Of a DNA stretch of 64,000 bases, positions 40,769-53,205 are shown piece after piece. Position 1 is the first letter of the stretch; each line of letters begins with the position of its first letter. Below the pieces are notes generated by a model. That model did no database searches. It was not told the origin of the DNA and saw only the letters and a list, made by a program, of their open reading frames with translations. The DNA is from an uncultured Acidimicrobiales bacterium (GTDB lineage: Bacteria > Actinomycetota > Acidimicrobiia > Acidimicrobiales > Bin134): positions 2,633,076-2,697,075 of the forward strand of contig OX638344.1 in the NCBI GenBank assembly GCA_951813555.1, read 5' to 3'. The translations under genes were made by a program, and so were the position numbers.

Positions 40769-41583
40769 CACATGAACCGGCGCAGGAGATCCCTCAGGAC
40801 AGTGGCGGCTTGTTCGGCAGCGGCGTCGCCCTCGGTCGGATCGGGACCGGCTACCAAGGCCTCCCGCAACCCATCGGCGGCATCCAGCATGGCTCGCCAG
40901 AACTCGGCGTCGTACCCCCACGGAAGGCTGAGCTGCACCACTTGGCCGTGGGCGATGGCGAAGTCCTCCACCGCTTTGGTGTCGGAGGTGTTGCGGCGAA
41001 GCCGGTCAGAGGAGAAGAACAGCGTCTCCAACACCTGATAGGGCTCCACGTCGGGCAGTCCCGGGCCGAACTGACGCTGGGCAGCCGCGTTGATCATCCG
41101 GTCGAACAGGGCGTCCACCGCTTCCTCGTCGGCTTCGCCCACCACCAAGTTGCCGGCGTAGTCCACTTCGTGGGCGATGCCCTCACTCAAGAGATCGCTC
41201 ATCACTTGGGCCTTTTGGGCGTCGTCGTAGTCCCCCAGTTCGTACACCACCGCAGGCAGGCTCTTGTCGAGTTCGGGAAGCTGGGCCCGCAGTACGCCTT
41301 CCACTGCCTTGTCGACCTCCTCCTCGTCGGCCTCGCACACGATCAGCGTCGGGCCCAGCCAGGCGTGCTCCAACTCATCAGCTCGAAGCGCTGCTTCCAA
41401 GCCATTGCGGGCTTCATACGACCACTCGTGGAACTCATAGGCCAGCTGCTCGTCGTCGGCGCCGCCCACTCCCTCAGCTGGTTGTGGCGGCGACGGGAAG
41501 GTGGCCACTCCGCACTCCACGCACTCCGACACGTCCTCGTCGTAGGGGGCGCCGCATTGGAAGCACCAAACCATGCCGTCCAT
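40768..41583 (-). CDS. Zinc-ribbon protein with duplicated DUF2007-like domain
   Basis: Unrecognised protein of 271 residues from the ATG at 41583. A zinc ribbon opens it: WCFQCGAPYDEDVSECVECG with two CxxC pairs. Two similar domains follow, one with AWLGPTLIVCEADEEEVDKA and one with EVDYAGNLVVGEADEEAVDA, recalling small signal-transducing DUF2007 domains. A helical acidic C-terminus ends it. The more distant upstream ATG at 41712 would overlap the divergent glpX start and is not preferred. The function is unknown; a regulatory or binding role is a guess. Confidence 0.7.
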   Translation of the reverse strand: MDGMVWCFQCGAPYDEDVSECVECGVATFPSPPQPAEGVGGADDEQLAYEFHEWSYEARNGLEAALRADELEHAWLGPTLIVCEADEEEVDKAVEGVLRAQLPELDKSLPAVVYELGDYDDAQKAQVMSDLLSEGIAHEVDYAGNLVVGEADEEAVDALFDRMINAAAQRQFGPGLPDVEPYQVLETLFFSSDRLRRNTSDTKAVEDFAIAHGQVVQLSLPWGYDAEFWRAMLDAADGLREALVAGPDPTEGDAAAEQAATVLRDLLRRFM

Positions 41584-41690
41584 AGTTTCAGATGGCACCG
41601 GCGGGGTCGCATTGTCGAGACAAACAGAGGCCGCACAAACATGCTGGCAGAGGGTGAAGTCGTCAGTGCGCAGCACTACGGTTGGGCAAC

Positions 41691-42689
41691 GTGAACACTT
41701 CGCCCGAGACACCCGACCGCAACCTGGCGATGGAGTTGGTTCGGGTAACCGAAGTTGCAGCTCTAGCCGCTTCGCGCTGGATGGGGCGGGGCGACAAAGA
41801 AGGGGCCGACGGCGCCGCGGTAGAGGCCATGCGGGTGCTGCTGCGGACCGTGCCGATGGATGGAATCGTGGTGATCGGCGAAGGCGAGAAAGACGAAGCC
41901 CCCATGCTCTTCAACGGGGAGCTGATCGGCGACGGAACGCCTCCGGAATGCGATATCGCAGTCGACCCCATCGACGGCACCACACTCACTTCTTTGGGAC
42001 GGGGCAATGCCTTGTCGGTGATCGCGGTGTCTGACCGGGGCACCATGTTCAACCCCGGACCCTGCGTGTACATGGAAAAGATCGCCTTCGGACCCGAGTG
42101 CATGGGCTATGGCATATCGCTGGACTACTCCCCCACTCGCAATCTCGAGCTGGTGGCCGAGGCCAAGAGCGAGTCGGTGAGGGATGTGACCGCGGTCATC
42201 CTCGACCGCGACCGCCACTCCGAGCTGATTGCCGAGGTACGCGAGGCCGGGGCCCGTATCCGTCTCATCCCCGACGGCGACGTAGCCGGGGCAATCTCCA
42301 CTGCCTGGACCGACTCGGGCGCCGATATCCTGTTCGGCATCGGGGGCACACCTGAGGGTGTCATCGCCGCCGCCGCCCTCAAATGCATGGGCGGTGAGCT
42401 ACTGGGACGGCTCTGGCCCCGCAACGACCGGGAGCGGAAAGAAGCCGAAAAACTGGGTCGAGATGTGACCCATATGCTCACCGCCGACGACTTGGTCCAG
42501 GGCGACAACTGCTTCTTCGCCGCCACCGGCATCACCGACGGCGACCTGCTCAAGGGCGTCCACTACAGCAAGAATCACGCCAGTACCCAGTCGCTGGTTA
42601 TGCGCTCCAAGTCGGGCACCGTCCGGCTGGTGAACGCCGATCACCAACTCGAGAAGCTGAACAGCTTCTCTGCTATCGAGTTCGGTTAG
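41691..42689 (+). CDS. glpX: Fructose-1,6-bisphosphatase class II
   Basis: Hydrolyses fructose 1,6-bisphosphate in gluconeogenesis. GlpX family, 332 residues from the GTG. The metal site is [11 protein letters not shown] and DPIDGTT; further marks are [24 protein letters not shown] and GKG-like [28 protein letters not shown] nine bases before the GTG could be a -10 box of a leaderless transcript; a TTG three codons upstream is an alternative start. It ends in a four-base overlap with the convergent SDR gene. Confidence 0.95.
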   Translation: MNTSPETPDRNLAMELVRVTEVAALAASRWMGRGDKEGADGAAVEAMRVLLRTVPMDGIVVIGEGEKDEAPMLFNGELIGDGTPPECDIAVDPIDGTTLTSLGRGNALSVIAVSDRGTMFNPGPCVYMEKIAFGPECMGYGISLDYSPTRNLELVAEAKSESVRDVTAVILDRDRHSELIAEVREAGARIRLIPDGDVAGAISTAWTDSGADILFGIGGTPEGVIAAAALKCMGGELLGRLWPRNDRERKEAEKLGRDVTHMLTADDLVQGDNCFFAATGITDGDLLKGVHYSKNHASTQSLVMRSKSGTVRLVNADHQLEKLNSFSAIEFG

Positions 42690-43537
42690 CGGGATGTCTG
42701 CTGGGCTTTGCGGGCGGCCCGGCCAATAAGTGACCGGCGCAAGTGGCGAGGGGCTAAGCCAGACAGCATGGCAAGGAGCCGGTTCACCCTACCCGTCACC
42801 ACCTCGGGCCGGGATCGGGCCGCCGCCGCCAGCGTCTCAGCGGCCACCGCATCTGCGTCCTGCCAGCCCACCGACGGCCACTTGTCGAGATCCCAGCGGC
42901 CCCGCTGGTGGAATTCGGTGCGCGTCAGCCCGGGGAGCACGGTGGTGACCACTACCCCAGTACCCTTCAGCTCCTCGTAAATGGCCTCGCCAAAACTGGT
43001 GATGAACGCCTTAGTAGCCGAGTAGACCGCGGTCATGGGCATACCCTGAAGTGAGGCCATCGAGGAGATGAGTATCACCTGACCCCGACTCCGGGCGGCC
43101 ATCGGCCCCAAGGCGGCGTGGGTCAGCCTCACCAGCGCCGTCACATTCACCCCAATGGTCTCCGACACCTCAGCGGCATCTTGGGTGTGAAATGGCCCCT
43201 CGTAACCCAGTCCGGCGTTGTTCACCAGCAGATCGATGGGCGTGTCACTGGTCCCCAGGCGCTTCTCCACCACGGCTAGTTCGGCCGGGTCGGACAAGTC
43301 GGCGGCCAAGACCTCCACATCAGATCCCCCTCCATTGGCCCGCAGCTCGGCGGCCAGCTCCTCCAAGCGATCGCTGCTCCGGGCAACTAGCACCAAATCC
43401 ACGCCGGCGGCGGCCAACTGCACCGCCATAGCCCGCCCAATTCCCGTCGACGCCCCGGTAACCAGCGCCCGCTCCCACAGAAACCCTCGAGTTGGCCGAA
43501 ACCGGACTTCCCCGACGCCCGAGCCTGGTGCTCTCAC
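42686..43537 (-). CDS. Short-chain dehydrogenase/reductase
   Basis: Classical SDR of 283 residues. The cofactor motif is [19 protein letters not shown] occurs in [12 protein letters not shown]; the catalytic Ser and Tyr-x3-Lys are in ISSMASLQG and YSATKAF. The C-terminal 50 residues are basic and may contact the membrane ([22 protein letters not shown]). This shape resembles the DltE/YqjQ-type group of lipid-related SDRs. Substrate unknown. Confidence 0.92.
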   Translation of the reverse strand: MRAPGSGVGEVRFRPTRGFLWERALVTGASTGIGRAMAVQLAAAGVDLVLVARSSDRLEELAAELRANGGGSDVEVLAADLSDPAELAVVEKRLGTSDTPIDLLVNNAGLGYEGPFHTQDAAEVSETIGVNVTALVRLTHAALGPMAARSRGQVILISSMASLQGMPMTAVYSATKAFITSFGEAIYEELKGTGVVVTTVLPGLTRTEFHQRGRWDLDKWPSVGWQDADAVAAETLAAAARSRPEVVTGRVNRLLAMLSGLAPRHLRRSLIGRAARKAQQTSR

Positions 43538-43560
43538 ACCGCCACGGTACCGTCTTGTGA

Positions 43561-43588
43561 GGGTCGAGCATTATGCGGAGCTCGACCC
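43561..43588. other. Eight-base-pair hairpin between nitroreductase and SDR genes
   Basis: GGGTCGAG at 43561 and CTCGACCC at 43581 form a perfect stem with a 12-base loop. It lies after the deiodinase-like gene and before the SDR gene, both on the minus strand. No T-run follows, so it may be a weak terminator or an operator. The surrounding 160 bases hold no other feature. Confidence 0.45.
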
Positions 43589-43697
43589 GGTGCTCCGGTC
43601 TCGGCGTACATCTGGCGCGAGGCAGGGTCTTCAATGTCTTGTGGGCGCGCTTCAGAAGAACTCGCGCCCCGTCGACCTGCTCATTGTCCAAGAGCAC

Positions 43698-44405
43698 TCA
43701 GTCGATGAACGTCGAAACGGCGGATAGGGGTTTGCGGCGGATGTCGGGAACTTTCACGCCCTCTAGCGGATAGCCCACCGGGAACATGACGAACGGGCGT
43801 TCATTGTCGAAACGGCCGAGGATCTTGCGCAGAAACGCCATTGGGGTCGGAGTGTGCGTGAGGGTGGCGAGGCCCATGAGGTGCAGGGCGGTTATGAACA
43901 TTCCTGCGGCAATACCGACGCTTTCTTTGACGTAGTAGTTCTTGCGCGCGCCTTCCTCGGCCTGCTCAAAGCGCTCCTCGAACAAGACGACGATCCATGG
44001 TGCGATTTCGAGGAACTCCTTGTGGTGATCGGTGCCGAGCGGGGCAAGGGCTTCTTGCCATTCTTCGTTCATGCGGTCCTCGAGGTAGTTGATCCGCTCT
44101 TCTTCCTCTGCGGCGAGGCGGATCTCGTGTTTGGTTTCCGCGTTCGACACCGCGACGAAGTGCCACGGCTGCTTGTGGGCGCCCGATGGTGCGGTGGAGG
44201 CTGATTCGATTGCCTGCTCGATCAGCTCGCGCGGCACGGGTTCGTCGCTGAACATGCGGACACTGCGCCTTTTTGCCAGGTGAGCGTGAAACTCGCGGCC
44301 GCGCTCGGCCATCTCCAATGGCGAGTAGCGCACGAAGTCAAGGGAGCGGAAGGGGAACTGTGCTTCTAGTTCGGGACTCGGGTAGGGGTGTTCGTAGAGC
44401 GGCAT
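43698..44405 (-). CDS. Iodotyrosine-deiodinase-like flavin nitroreductase
   Basis: FMN enzyme of 235 residues from the nitroreductase fold, specifically like iodotyrosine deiodinase (IYD). RRSVRMFSDEPVP and ASTAPSGAHKQPWHFVAV bind FMN. The active-site lid of human IYD uses Glu157, Tyr161 and Lys182; here Glu103 and Tyr107 (in EEERINYLED) and Lys129 (in TDHHKEFLEIAP) occupy the same positions. The ending VPDIRRKPL also matches IYD. Bacterial IYD homologues remove halogen from tyrosine in vitro; the natural substrate is unsettled. Monocistronic. Confidence 0.88.
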   Translation of the reverse strand: MPLYEHPYPSPELEAQFPFRSLDFVRYSPLEMAERGREFHAHLAKRRSVRMFSDEPVPRELIEQAIESASTAPSGAHKQPWHFVAVSNAETKHEIRLAAEEEERINYLEDRMNEEWQEALAPLGTDHHKEFLEIAPWIVVLFEERFEQAEEGARKNYYVKESVGIAAGMFITALHLMGLATLTHTPTPMAFLRKILGRFDNERPFVMFPVGYPLEGVKVPDIRRKPLSAVSTFID

Positions 44406-44522
44406 GCGATCCTCCTCGTTGGTCGCAACCAGACACGCGGGTGATCAGCGGTATCGTACCCTTGAGATCGCGCTGCGATGGGCATGAGTCGAATACCCTC
44501 CGCCGCGGTGGGCCGCAGCGGT

Positions 44523-44780
44523 TCAGCTGACCGTGGCGGTGTCGCTGAGGAGGGCGATGTTGTCGTGGGAGACCTCTACGAAGCCCCGCTCGACGGCGAT
44601 GGTGGTCTTGGCGCCTTCAGTGGTGTATACCCGGACCTCGCTGGGGACCAGGACGCCCAGGAAGGGCACGTGGCCGGGCTGGAAGGCGATCTCGCCGTCG
44701 GTGGTGCGGGCCACCACCATCTCGGCTTCGCCGGTGTAGACGATCTCCTCGGGGGAGACGAGCTCGACGGTCAGGGCCAT
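44523..44780 (-). CDS. atpC: ATP synthase epsilon subunit, short form
   Basis: Central-stalk subunit of F1. Only 85 residues, against about 120-140 usually. The sequence is the N-terminal beta sandwich (LVSPEEIVYTGEAEMVVART, GEIAFQPGHVPFLGVL); the C-terminal helical hairpin that inhibits ATP hydrolysis in many bacteria is missing. The stop is in clean sequence with no sign of a continued frame. Last gene of the atp operon. Confidence 0.92.
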   Translation of the reverse strand: MALTVELVSPEEIVYTGEAEMVVARTTDGEIAFQPGHVPFLGVLVPSEVRVYTTEGAKTTIAVERGFVEVSHDNIALLSDTATVS

Positions 44781-44823
44781 TACTGATTCCTCCGCTCCGA
44801 CGTCCCTTGACCCTTAGCCACGG

Positions 44824-47201
<2,378 letters not shown>

Positions 47202-47204
47202 AGA

Positions 47205-48830
47205 TCAGTCTTCCTCGGGCCGCTGAATGTCGGTCTCTGGCAAGGTGTGGTCGGCATCCACCACCCCGGCCTCAGCATCGGCCTGGGCCTCAGCATCGGG
47301 CTCATCGCCCTCGGGCTCGTCCGACGACTCGAACTGGGCGGCGAAGGCCGAAACCGCGGCCTCCAAAGCCTCTTCGTCCACTGCTCCGGAATCCACCACA
47401 GCAGACATCAGGCCGGCGTTGCGGGTCCGGACCCATTCCAACAACTCCGACTCGAAGCGGGCCACGTCTTCGATGGGGATAGTGTCGAGGTAGCCCCGGG
47501 TTCCGGCGTACAGCGACACCACTTGCTCCTCCACCGGCATGGGCGTCTGGATGCCCTGCTTGAGCAGTTCGGTGAGGCGGTAACCCCGGTCGAGCTGGGC
47601 TTGGGACACAGCGTCGAGATCGGAGCCGAAGGCGGCGAAGGCCTCCAGCTCGCGGAACTGCTGGAGGTCGGCCTTGAGCGTGCCCACCGCGGTCTTCATG
47701 GCCTTGATCTGAGCGGCAGAACCCACCCGGGATACCGAAATGCCCACGTCGACTGCGGGCCGCACCCCCGACTTGAACAGGTCATCCTGCAAGAAGATCT
47801 GCCCGTCGGTGATGGAGATCACGTTGGTGGGAATGTAGGCCGATACGTCGCCGGCCTTGGTCTCGATGATGGGCAACGCGGTCAGCGAGCCCGCTCCCCG
47901 ATCGTCGCTCAGCTTGGCCGCCCGCTCGAGCAGCCGGCTGTGCAGGTAGAACACGTCGCCGGGATAGGCCTCCCGACCGGGTGGGCGGCGCAACAGCAGC
48001 GCCATCTGACGGTAGGCCTCGGCCTGCTTCGACAGATCGTCGTACACCGCGAGGGCGTGACCGCCGTTGTCCATCCAGTGCTGGCCCATGGCGCAGCCGG
48101 CGTAGGGGGCCAAGTACTTGAACGGCGCCGGGTCGGAGGCCGGGGCCACCACCACCACCGTGTACTCCATGGCGCCCCGCTCGGCCAGCGTGGCCACCGC
48201 CTGGGCCACGGTTGAGGCCTTCTGGCCAATGGCCACATAGATGCACTTCACCCCTTGGCCCTTCTGGTTCAAGATGGTGTCCATGGCCACGGTGGTCTTG
48301 CCCGTCTTGCGGTCGCCGATGATCAGCTCCCGCTGGCCGCGGCCGATGGGAATGAGCGAGTCGATGGCCTTTATGCCGGTCTGAATCGGCTCATGCACCG
48401 GCTTGCGACCGGTGATGCCGGGGGCCTGCACCTCCATGCGGCGGGTTTCGGCGCCCACGATGGGACCCTTGCCGTCCACCGGCTCGCCGAGGGCGTTCAC
48501 CACCCGGCCCAAAAGCGCGTCGCCCACCGGAACCGACAGGATGTCGCCGGTGGAGCGGACGGCCTGGCCCTCTTCAATCTCGTCCACTTCGCCGAGCACC
48601 ACCGCGCCAATGGAATCCTCGTCGAGATTCAGGGCCAAGCCAATTGTCCCGTTCTCGAACTCCAGCATCTCGTTCACTGCCGCGCCGGGCAGCCCGGAGA
48701 TGCGGGCGATGCCGTCGCCCACCTCGGTGATCCGACCCACCTGGGCCAGCTCAACCTCGGGTTGGAACCCCTCCAAGTTGCGGCGGATGGCCTCGGCGAT
48801 AGCGCCAGTGTCGATGGTCAGCTCTGCCAT
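47205..48830 (-). CDS. atpA: ATP synthase alpha subunit
   Basis: Regulatory F1 subunit, 541 residues. The P-loop is [13 protein letters not shown], followed by [23 protein letters not shown]. The C-terminal 40 residues are a variable acidic tail ([18 protein letters not shown]). The preceding 91 bases between atpH and atpA are longer than other gaps in this operon and contain only very short frames. Confidence 0.98.
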   Translation of the reverse strand: MAELTIDTGAIAEAIRRNLEGFQPEVELAQVGRITEVGDGIARISGLPGAAVNEMLEFENGTIGLALNLDEDSIGAVVLGEVDEIEEGQAVRSTGDILSVPVGDALLGRVVNALGEPVDGKGPIVGAETRRMEVQAPGITGRKPVHEPIQTGIKAIDSLIPIGRGQRELIIGDRKTGKTTVAMDTILNQKGQGVKCIYVAIGQKASTVAQAVATLAERGAMEYTVVVVAPASDPAPFKYLAPYAGCAMGQHWMDNGGHALAVYDDLSKQAEAYRQMALLLRRPPGREAYPGDVFYLHSRLLERAAKLSDDRGAGSLTALPIIETKAGDVSAYIPTNVISITDGQIFLQDDLFKSGVRPAVDVGISVSRVGSAAQIKAMKTAVGTLKADLQQFRELEAFAAFGSDLDAVSQAQLDRGYRLTELLKQGIQTPMPVEEQVVSLYAGTRGYLDTIPIEDVARFESELLEWVRTRNAGLMSAVVDSGAVDEEALEAAVSAFAAQFESSDEPEGDEPDAEAQADAEAGVVDADHTLPETDIQRPEED

Positions 48831-48921
48831 TGCTCTCCTCGGTAAGAAACGTTCATCAAACTCGTGTGCACGGGACTACTTCTCTTGTCCATTTGACGAC
48901 GTCATGCTTCACCAAATGCCA

Positions 48922-49446
48922 TTAGAAGGTGTCCCGAAGCTGGCTCAGACGGTGGCGCACCGATCCGTCGATCACCTCGTCGCCAATGGTGGCCACCACG
49001 CCGCCCATGATGCTGGGATCGACGATCACTTTTATGTCCACCTGATGGCCGGTCGCCGCGCTCAGCGCGGCTGACAGCCGTCCGGACTGGTCATCGGTCA
49101 GCGCCACCGCAGTGCGCACCTCGGCCACCGAGCGGCCCCGGTCGCGGGCGTTGATCTCCACCGCCTCCCGGGCGATGCCGATCAGATCGGACGACCGCCC
49201 CGCGGCCACGATCATGGACACCACCGCGGTGGTGGTCTCCAACGCCTGACCGCCCAGCAGGTCTTCCACGATCTGCTGGCGGCGAGCGGCAGGGACTTGC
49301 CGATCGGACAGCGTCATTCGCAGCTCGTCGGAGCCCTCCAGCGCCCGAGCAACGCGGAAGAGCTCGTCAGACACCACATCGAGGTTGCCCTCGGCCCGGG
49401 CCACTGCGGCCACGGCGTCGGCGTAGCTGGCAGATCGCTCGGCCAT
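48922..49446 (-). CDS. atpH: ATP synthase delta subunit
   Basis: Peripheral-stalk subunit that ties the b subunit to F1, 174 residues. It begins SYADAVAAVARAEG and has the helical N domain (SDELRMTLSDRQVPAARRQQIVEDL) and the C-terminal sandwich ending VIDGSVRHRLSQLRD. Four bases separate it from atpF. Confidence 0.95.
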   Translation of the reverse strand: MAERSASYADAVAAVARAEGNLDVVSDELFRVARALEGSDELRMTLSDRQVPAARRQQIVEDLLGGQALETTTAVVSMIVAAGRSSDLIGIAREAVEINARDRGRSVAEVRTAVALTDDQSGRLSAALSAATGHQVDIKVIVDPSIMGGVVATIGDEVIDGSVRHRLSQLRDTF

Positions 49447-49450
49447 TGGC

Positions 49451-50481
<1,031 letters not shown>

Positions 50482-51246
50482 CTAGTGCTCGGGGTGTAGG
50501 GATCCGCCGATGTACACGGCGGTGAGAATGGTGAAGATGAAGGCCTGAAGGGCCGAGACGAAGATCTCGAAGGCGGTGAGCAGGATGAGGGCGGCAAACG
50601 GTAGCACCGCGGGCACGTAGAGGGTTCCCCATAAGGCGGCCGACAGCACCGCGAAGGTCACCAGCAGCAAGTGGCCGGCCACCATGTTGGCCCAGAGCCG
50701 GATGGCCAACGACAGCGGTCGGATCAACAGGATCTGGAGCAGCTCGATGGGTGCCACCAAGATGTAGAGCAACTTGGGCACTCCCGGTGGGAACAGAGCG
50801 CCCTTGAAATAGTGGTAGAAGCCCTGGGCCCGGATGCCCACCACGTGGTAGATGGCCCACACCACCAGCGCTAGGGCCAAGGGGATGGCCATGCGGGAGT
50901 TGGCCGGGAACTGGATGAACGGGATGACCTCGAAGATGTTGCTGAAGAAGACGAAGAAGAACAGCGTGGTCAAAAAGGGCAGGTACCGGCGGCCGTCGGG
51001 GCCGATGGTCTGCATGATGATGCTGTTCTCGACGAAATCGATCCCTGCCTCGGCCACCGTCTGTGCCCCAGTGGGCACCAGTGCCCGCCGTCGCCCCGCA
51101 GCCCAGAACAGGCCAGCGGTGAGCACCATCGCGGCGACATAGATCAACCCGGTCTTGTTGAGGGCCACCGGCGTGTCGGTGAACAAGAAGTCGGGCCATA
51201 CGAACAGGTGCGAGACCGGGGGAAAGTCCAGGGCAAACACGTTCAC
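50482..51246 (-). CDS. atpB: ATP synthase a subunit
   Basis: Proton-channel subunit, 254 residues from the GTG at 51246, which shares GTGA with the preceding stop; the frame is open further up but overlaps that gene. The essential Arg is in PLSLAIRLWANMVAGHLLL, and the last helix carries AFEIFVSALQAFIFTILTAVYI. Five to six helices are visible. Confidence 0.97.
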   Translation of the reverse strand: MNVFALDFPPVSHLFVWPDFLFTDTPVALNKTGLIYVAAMVLTAGLFWAAGRRRALVPTGAQTVAEAGIDFVENSIIMQTIGPDGRRYLPFLTTLFFFVFFSNIFEVIPFIQFPANSRMAIPLALALVVWAIYHVVGIRAQGFYHYFKGALFPPGVPKLLYILVAPIELLQILLIRPLSLAIRLWANMVAGHLLLVTFAVLSAALWGTLYVPAVLPFAALILLTAFEIFVSALQAFIFTILTAVYIGGSLHPEH

Positions 51247-51680
51247 TGAGTGGCTCCTTGCGGTTTCAAGCCGGGATAAGCGAGGGACATGGAGACGTAT
51301 CGGGTCTCCCAAACCAGCAGAACAATATGGGCCGCGACCAGCGTGATGACAAACGGCAGAGCCTCAAACCATCCGGTATTTCTCACCAGGAAATAGGCCC
51401 CGGTGAGAATCCCCAGGCGGATGAAGTAGCCGCCCATCACTCCGGCCATGAGCATGGTGGGCGAAATCCGCATTGACCAGGTGATCAGCGAGGCAGCCAG
51501 CCAGAAGTTGACCAGGATCAGCCCGAGGGCATAGCCGCTCGACCACAGGCCGTCGAACCCCCACACCCCAGCACATACTCCAACCAGCACCGGACCGCCG
51601 ATCAACCCCCGGCGAACGATGTCTTGGGCCAGGGCCCGTTCGGGAGCCTCCTCGCCCATCGTTGGCGGCTGCTCAGCCAT
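51243..51680 (-). CDS. AtpI-like ATP synthase accessory membrane protein
   Basis: Protein of 145 residues with four hydrophobic segments (for example GLIGGPVLVGVCAGVWGF and LPFVITLVAAHIVLLVWET). Position directly before atpB and the four-helix layout fit ATP synthase protein I, which helps c-ring assembly in other bacteria. Sequence similarity within this family is low, so position is the main argument. It overlaps the genes on both sides. Confidence 0.75.
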   Translation of the reverse strand: MAEQPPTMGEEAPERALAQDIVRRGLIGGPVLVGVCAGVWGFDGLWSSGYALGLILVNFWLAASLITWSMRISPTMLMAGVMGGYFIRLGILTGAYFLVRNTGWFEALPFVITLVAAHIVLLVWETRYVSMSLAYPGLKPQGATQ

Positions 51681-51951
51681 CGGCGATCGCTGAACCTGAG
51701 TCGCCCCGCCGGCTGGGCAGGTTGCGGTCGTAGGCCTCCATCCGGTCGCTGTAGGCCCTCATGGCCTTCCACGACGTGTAGGAAGCAGTCAACAGGCACA
51801 AGACCAAAGTGAAGATCGGCTGTGTGTCGAGGGCGCGGTCGATGAGCCATCCGAAGAAGCCGAACACCGCCGGGGTGGCCACCAACTCGAAGGCGATGGA
51901 TAGGGCGTCCCCCGCGCTCTGACGGTTGTATTGTTGGCGATTCTGCGTCAT
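51673..51951 (-). CDS. AtpZ/AtpI-family small membrane protein
   Basis: Protein of 92 residues with two helices. The segment ALSIAFELVATPAVFGFFGWLIDRALDTQPIF matches the AtpZ pattern (Gly-rich first helix, then a Trp-Leu-Asp turn). It opens the atp operon. The ATG at 51951 is chosen; a GTG four codons earlier is possible. The 120 bases between it and the wecA-like gene hold no other gene. Confidence 0.78.
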   Translation of the reverse strand: MTQNRQQYNRQSAGDALSIAFELVATPAVFGFFGWLIDRALDTQPIFTLVLCLLTASYTSWKAMRAYSDRMEAYDRNLPSRRGDSGSAIADG

Positions 51952-52071
51952 TGCAGTTGGCACAGGTTGGGTCCCTATGTCGAGTGGTCTGGCCTGGCCA
52001 AAATGGTTTCGCGAACCACGCTACGAGGCCAAATCATCAGGCTGGCTGCCCGCAAAGCTGATGAGGCCCGA

Positions 52072-53178
52072 TCACGGGGTGCGGCGGCGCAGGATGGGAT
52101 GGAAGACGGTGTAGAGCAGCAACACCAGCGCCGCGGCGACGGGGACAATGATCACCTCTCCCTCCCCGGTATAGGTGGGATACAGCACCAGCGTCGACAT
52201 CAAGGCGGTGAACAGCCACAAGATCAGCACGCTTCGACGATGGCCGTGGCCCAGACTCATCAGCCGGTGGTGCAGGTGCTCCTTGTCCGGAGCAGTGATG
52301 CTGGTGCGGGCCCGAGTCCGCCGCAGCACCGCCCATAGCACGTCCACCACCGGCACCGCCAGGATGATGAGCGGGATGAGCATGGGGGCGAACAGGAAGT
52401 AGGTCTGGCCGGCGAACGGCTCGCTGCTGCGCCCCCCCACCGAGACCGTGGAGGCGGCCAGCAGCGTGCCCAGAAACAGCGCCCCGCCGTCGCCCATGAA
52501 GATGCGGGCCCGATGGAAGTTCTGGGGCAAAAAGCCCACCGCCACCCCGCTGGCAATGATCGCCACCAGCGGCCCGATGTTGTTGGGCAAAAGCACCTCT
52601 TCATCGGTGAGCTTTATGGAGTACACGAAGAACGTGAGCCCGGCGATGGCCACGATGCCCGCGGCCAGCCCGTCCAGGCCGTCGATAAGGTTGATGGCGT
52701 TGGCGATGGCCACCAGCCACAGCACCGTGACCACGAATGCCAGGTCTTGGGACAGGATCAGCGCATCCAGCACCGGCAGTCTCAGATTGAGCACGGTCAC
52801 CCCGGCGAATGACAGGATGCTGCCGGCCAGCACCATTGAGGCCACTTTGGCCGGCGCTGACATCTCCCTCACGTCGTCGTAGGTGCCGAACGCGATCATC
52901 ACCAGCGCGGCGACCACGATGCCCGCCGGCTCCGAGGCAGTGGCGAACACCACATCGAAGTCGCTTATCAGCCAGGCCGTGCCCATGGCCGACAAAAAGC
53001 CGATGAACATGGCCACCCCGCCTAGTACCGCGGTGGAGCGCTCGTGGACTCGTCGGGCATCGGGCTCCACCATGAGGCCCCAGCGCTCGCTCATCCGGCG
53101 CAGTACTGGCGTGGCCACGAGCGTGACCCCCGCAGCTACGGCGAAGACGATGAGATAGCTGTCGAGATCGGGGGCCAT
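52072..53178 (-). CDS. wecA: Undecaprenyl-phosphate sugar-1-phosphate transferase, WecA/TagO-like
   Basis: Membrane enzyme of 368 residues with about ten helices that links a sugar phosphate, usually GlcNAc, to the lipid carrier and so starts cell-wall polymer synthesis. Catalytic segments: NLIDGLDGLAAG (Asp pair), FHRARIFMGDGGALFLG and the cytoplasmic His motif HLHHRLMSLGH. The same gene (rfe) precedes the atp operon in mycobacteria. The sugar specificity is inferred from the family. Confidence 0.92.
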   Translation of the reverse strand: MAPDLDSYLIVFAVAAGVTLVATPVLRRMSERWGLMVEPDARRVHERSTAVLGGVAMFIGFLSAMGTAWLISDFDVVFATASEPAGIVVAALVMIAFGTYDDVREMSAPAKVASMVLAGSILSFAGVTVLNLRLPVLDALILSQDLAFVVTVLWLVAIANAINLIDGLDGLAAGIVAIAGLTFFVYSIKLTDEEVLLPNNIGPLVAIIASGVAVGFLPQNFHRARIFMGDGGALFLGTLLAASTVSVGGRSSEPFAGQTYFLFAPMLIPLIILAVPVVDVLWAVLRRTRARTSITAPDKEHLHHRLMSLGHGHRRSVLILWLFTALMSTLVLYPTYTGEGEVIIVPVAAALVLLLYTVFHPILRRRTP

Positions 53179-53205
53179 GGCGGTGGGAGGGGCCCTTTGC
53201 GACGC

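Noticed and set aside
48831..48921. Coupled micro-ORFs between atpH and atpA
   Set aside because: A 6-codon and a 9-codon frame are chained by TAATG and ATGA, but no repeat of the atpA start is present and such short frames are expected by chance.
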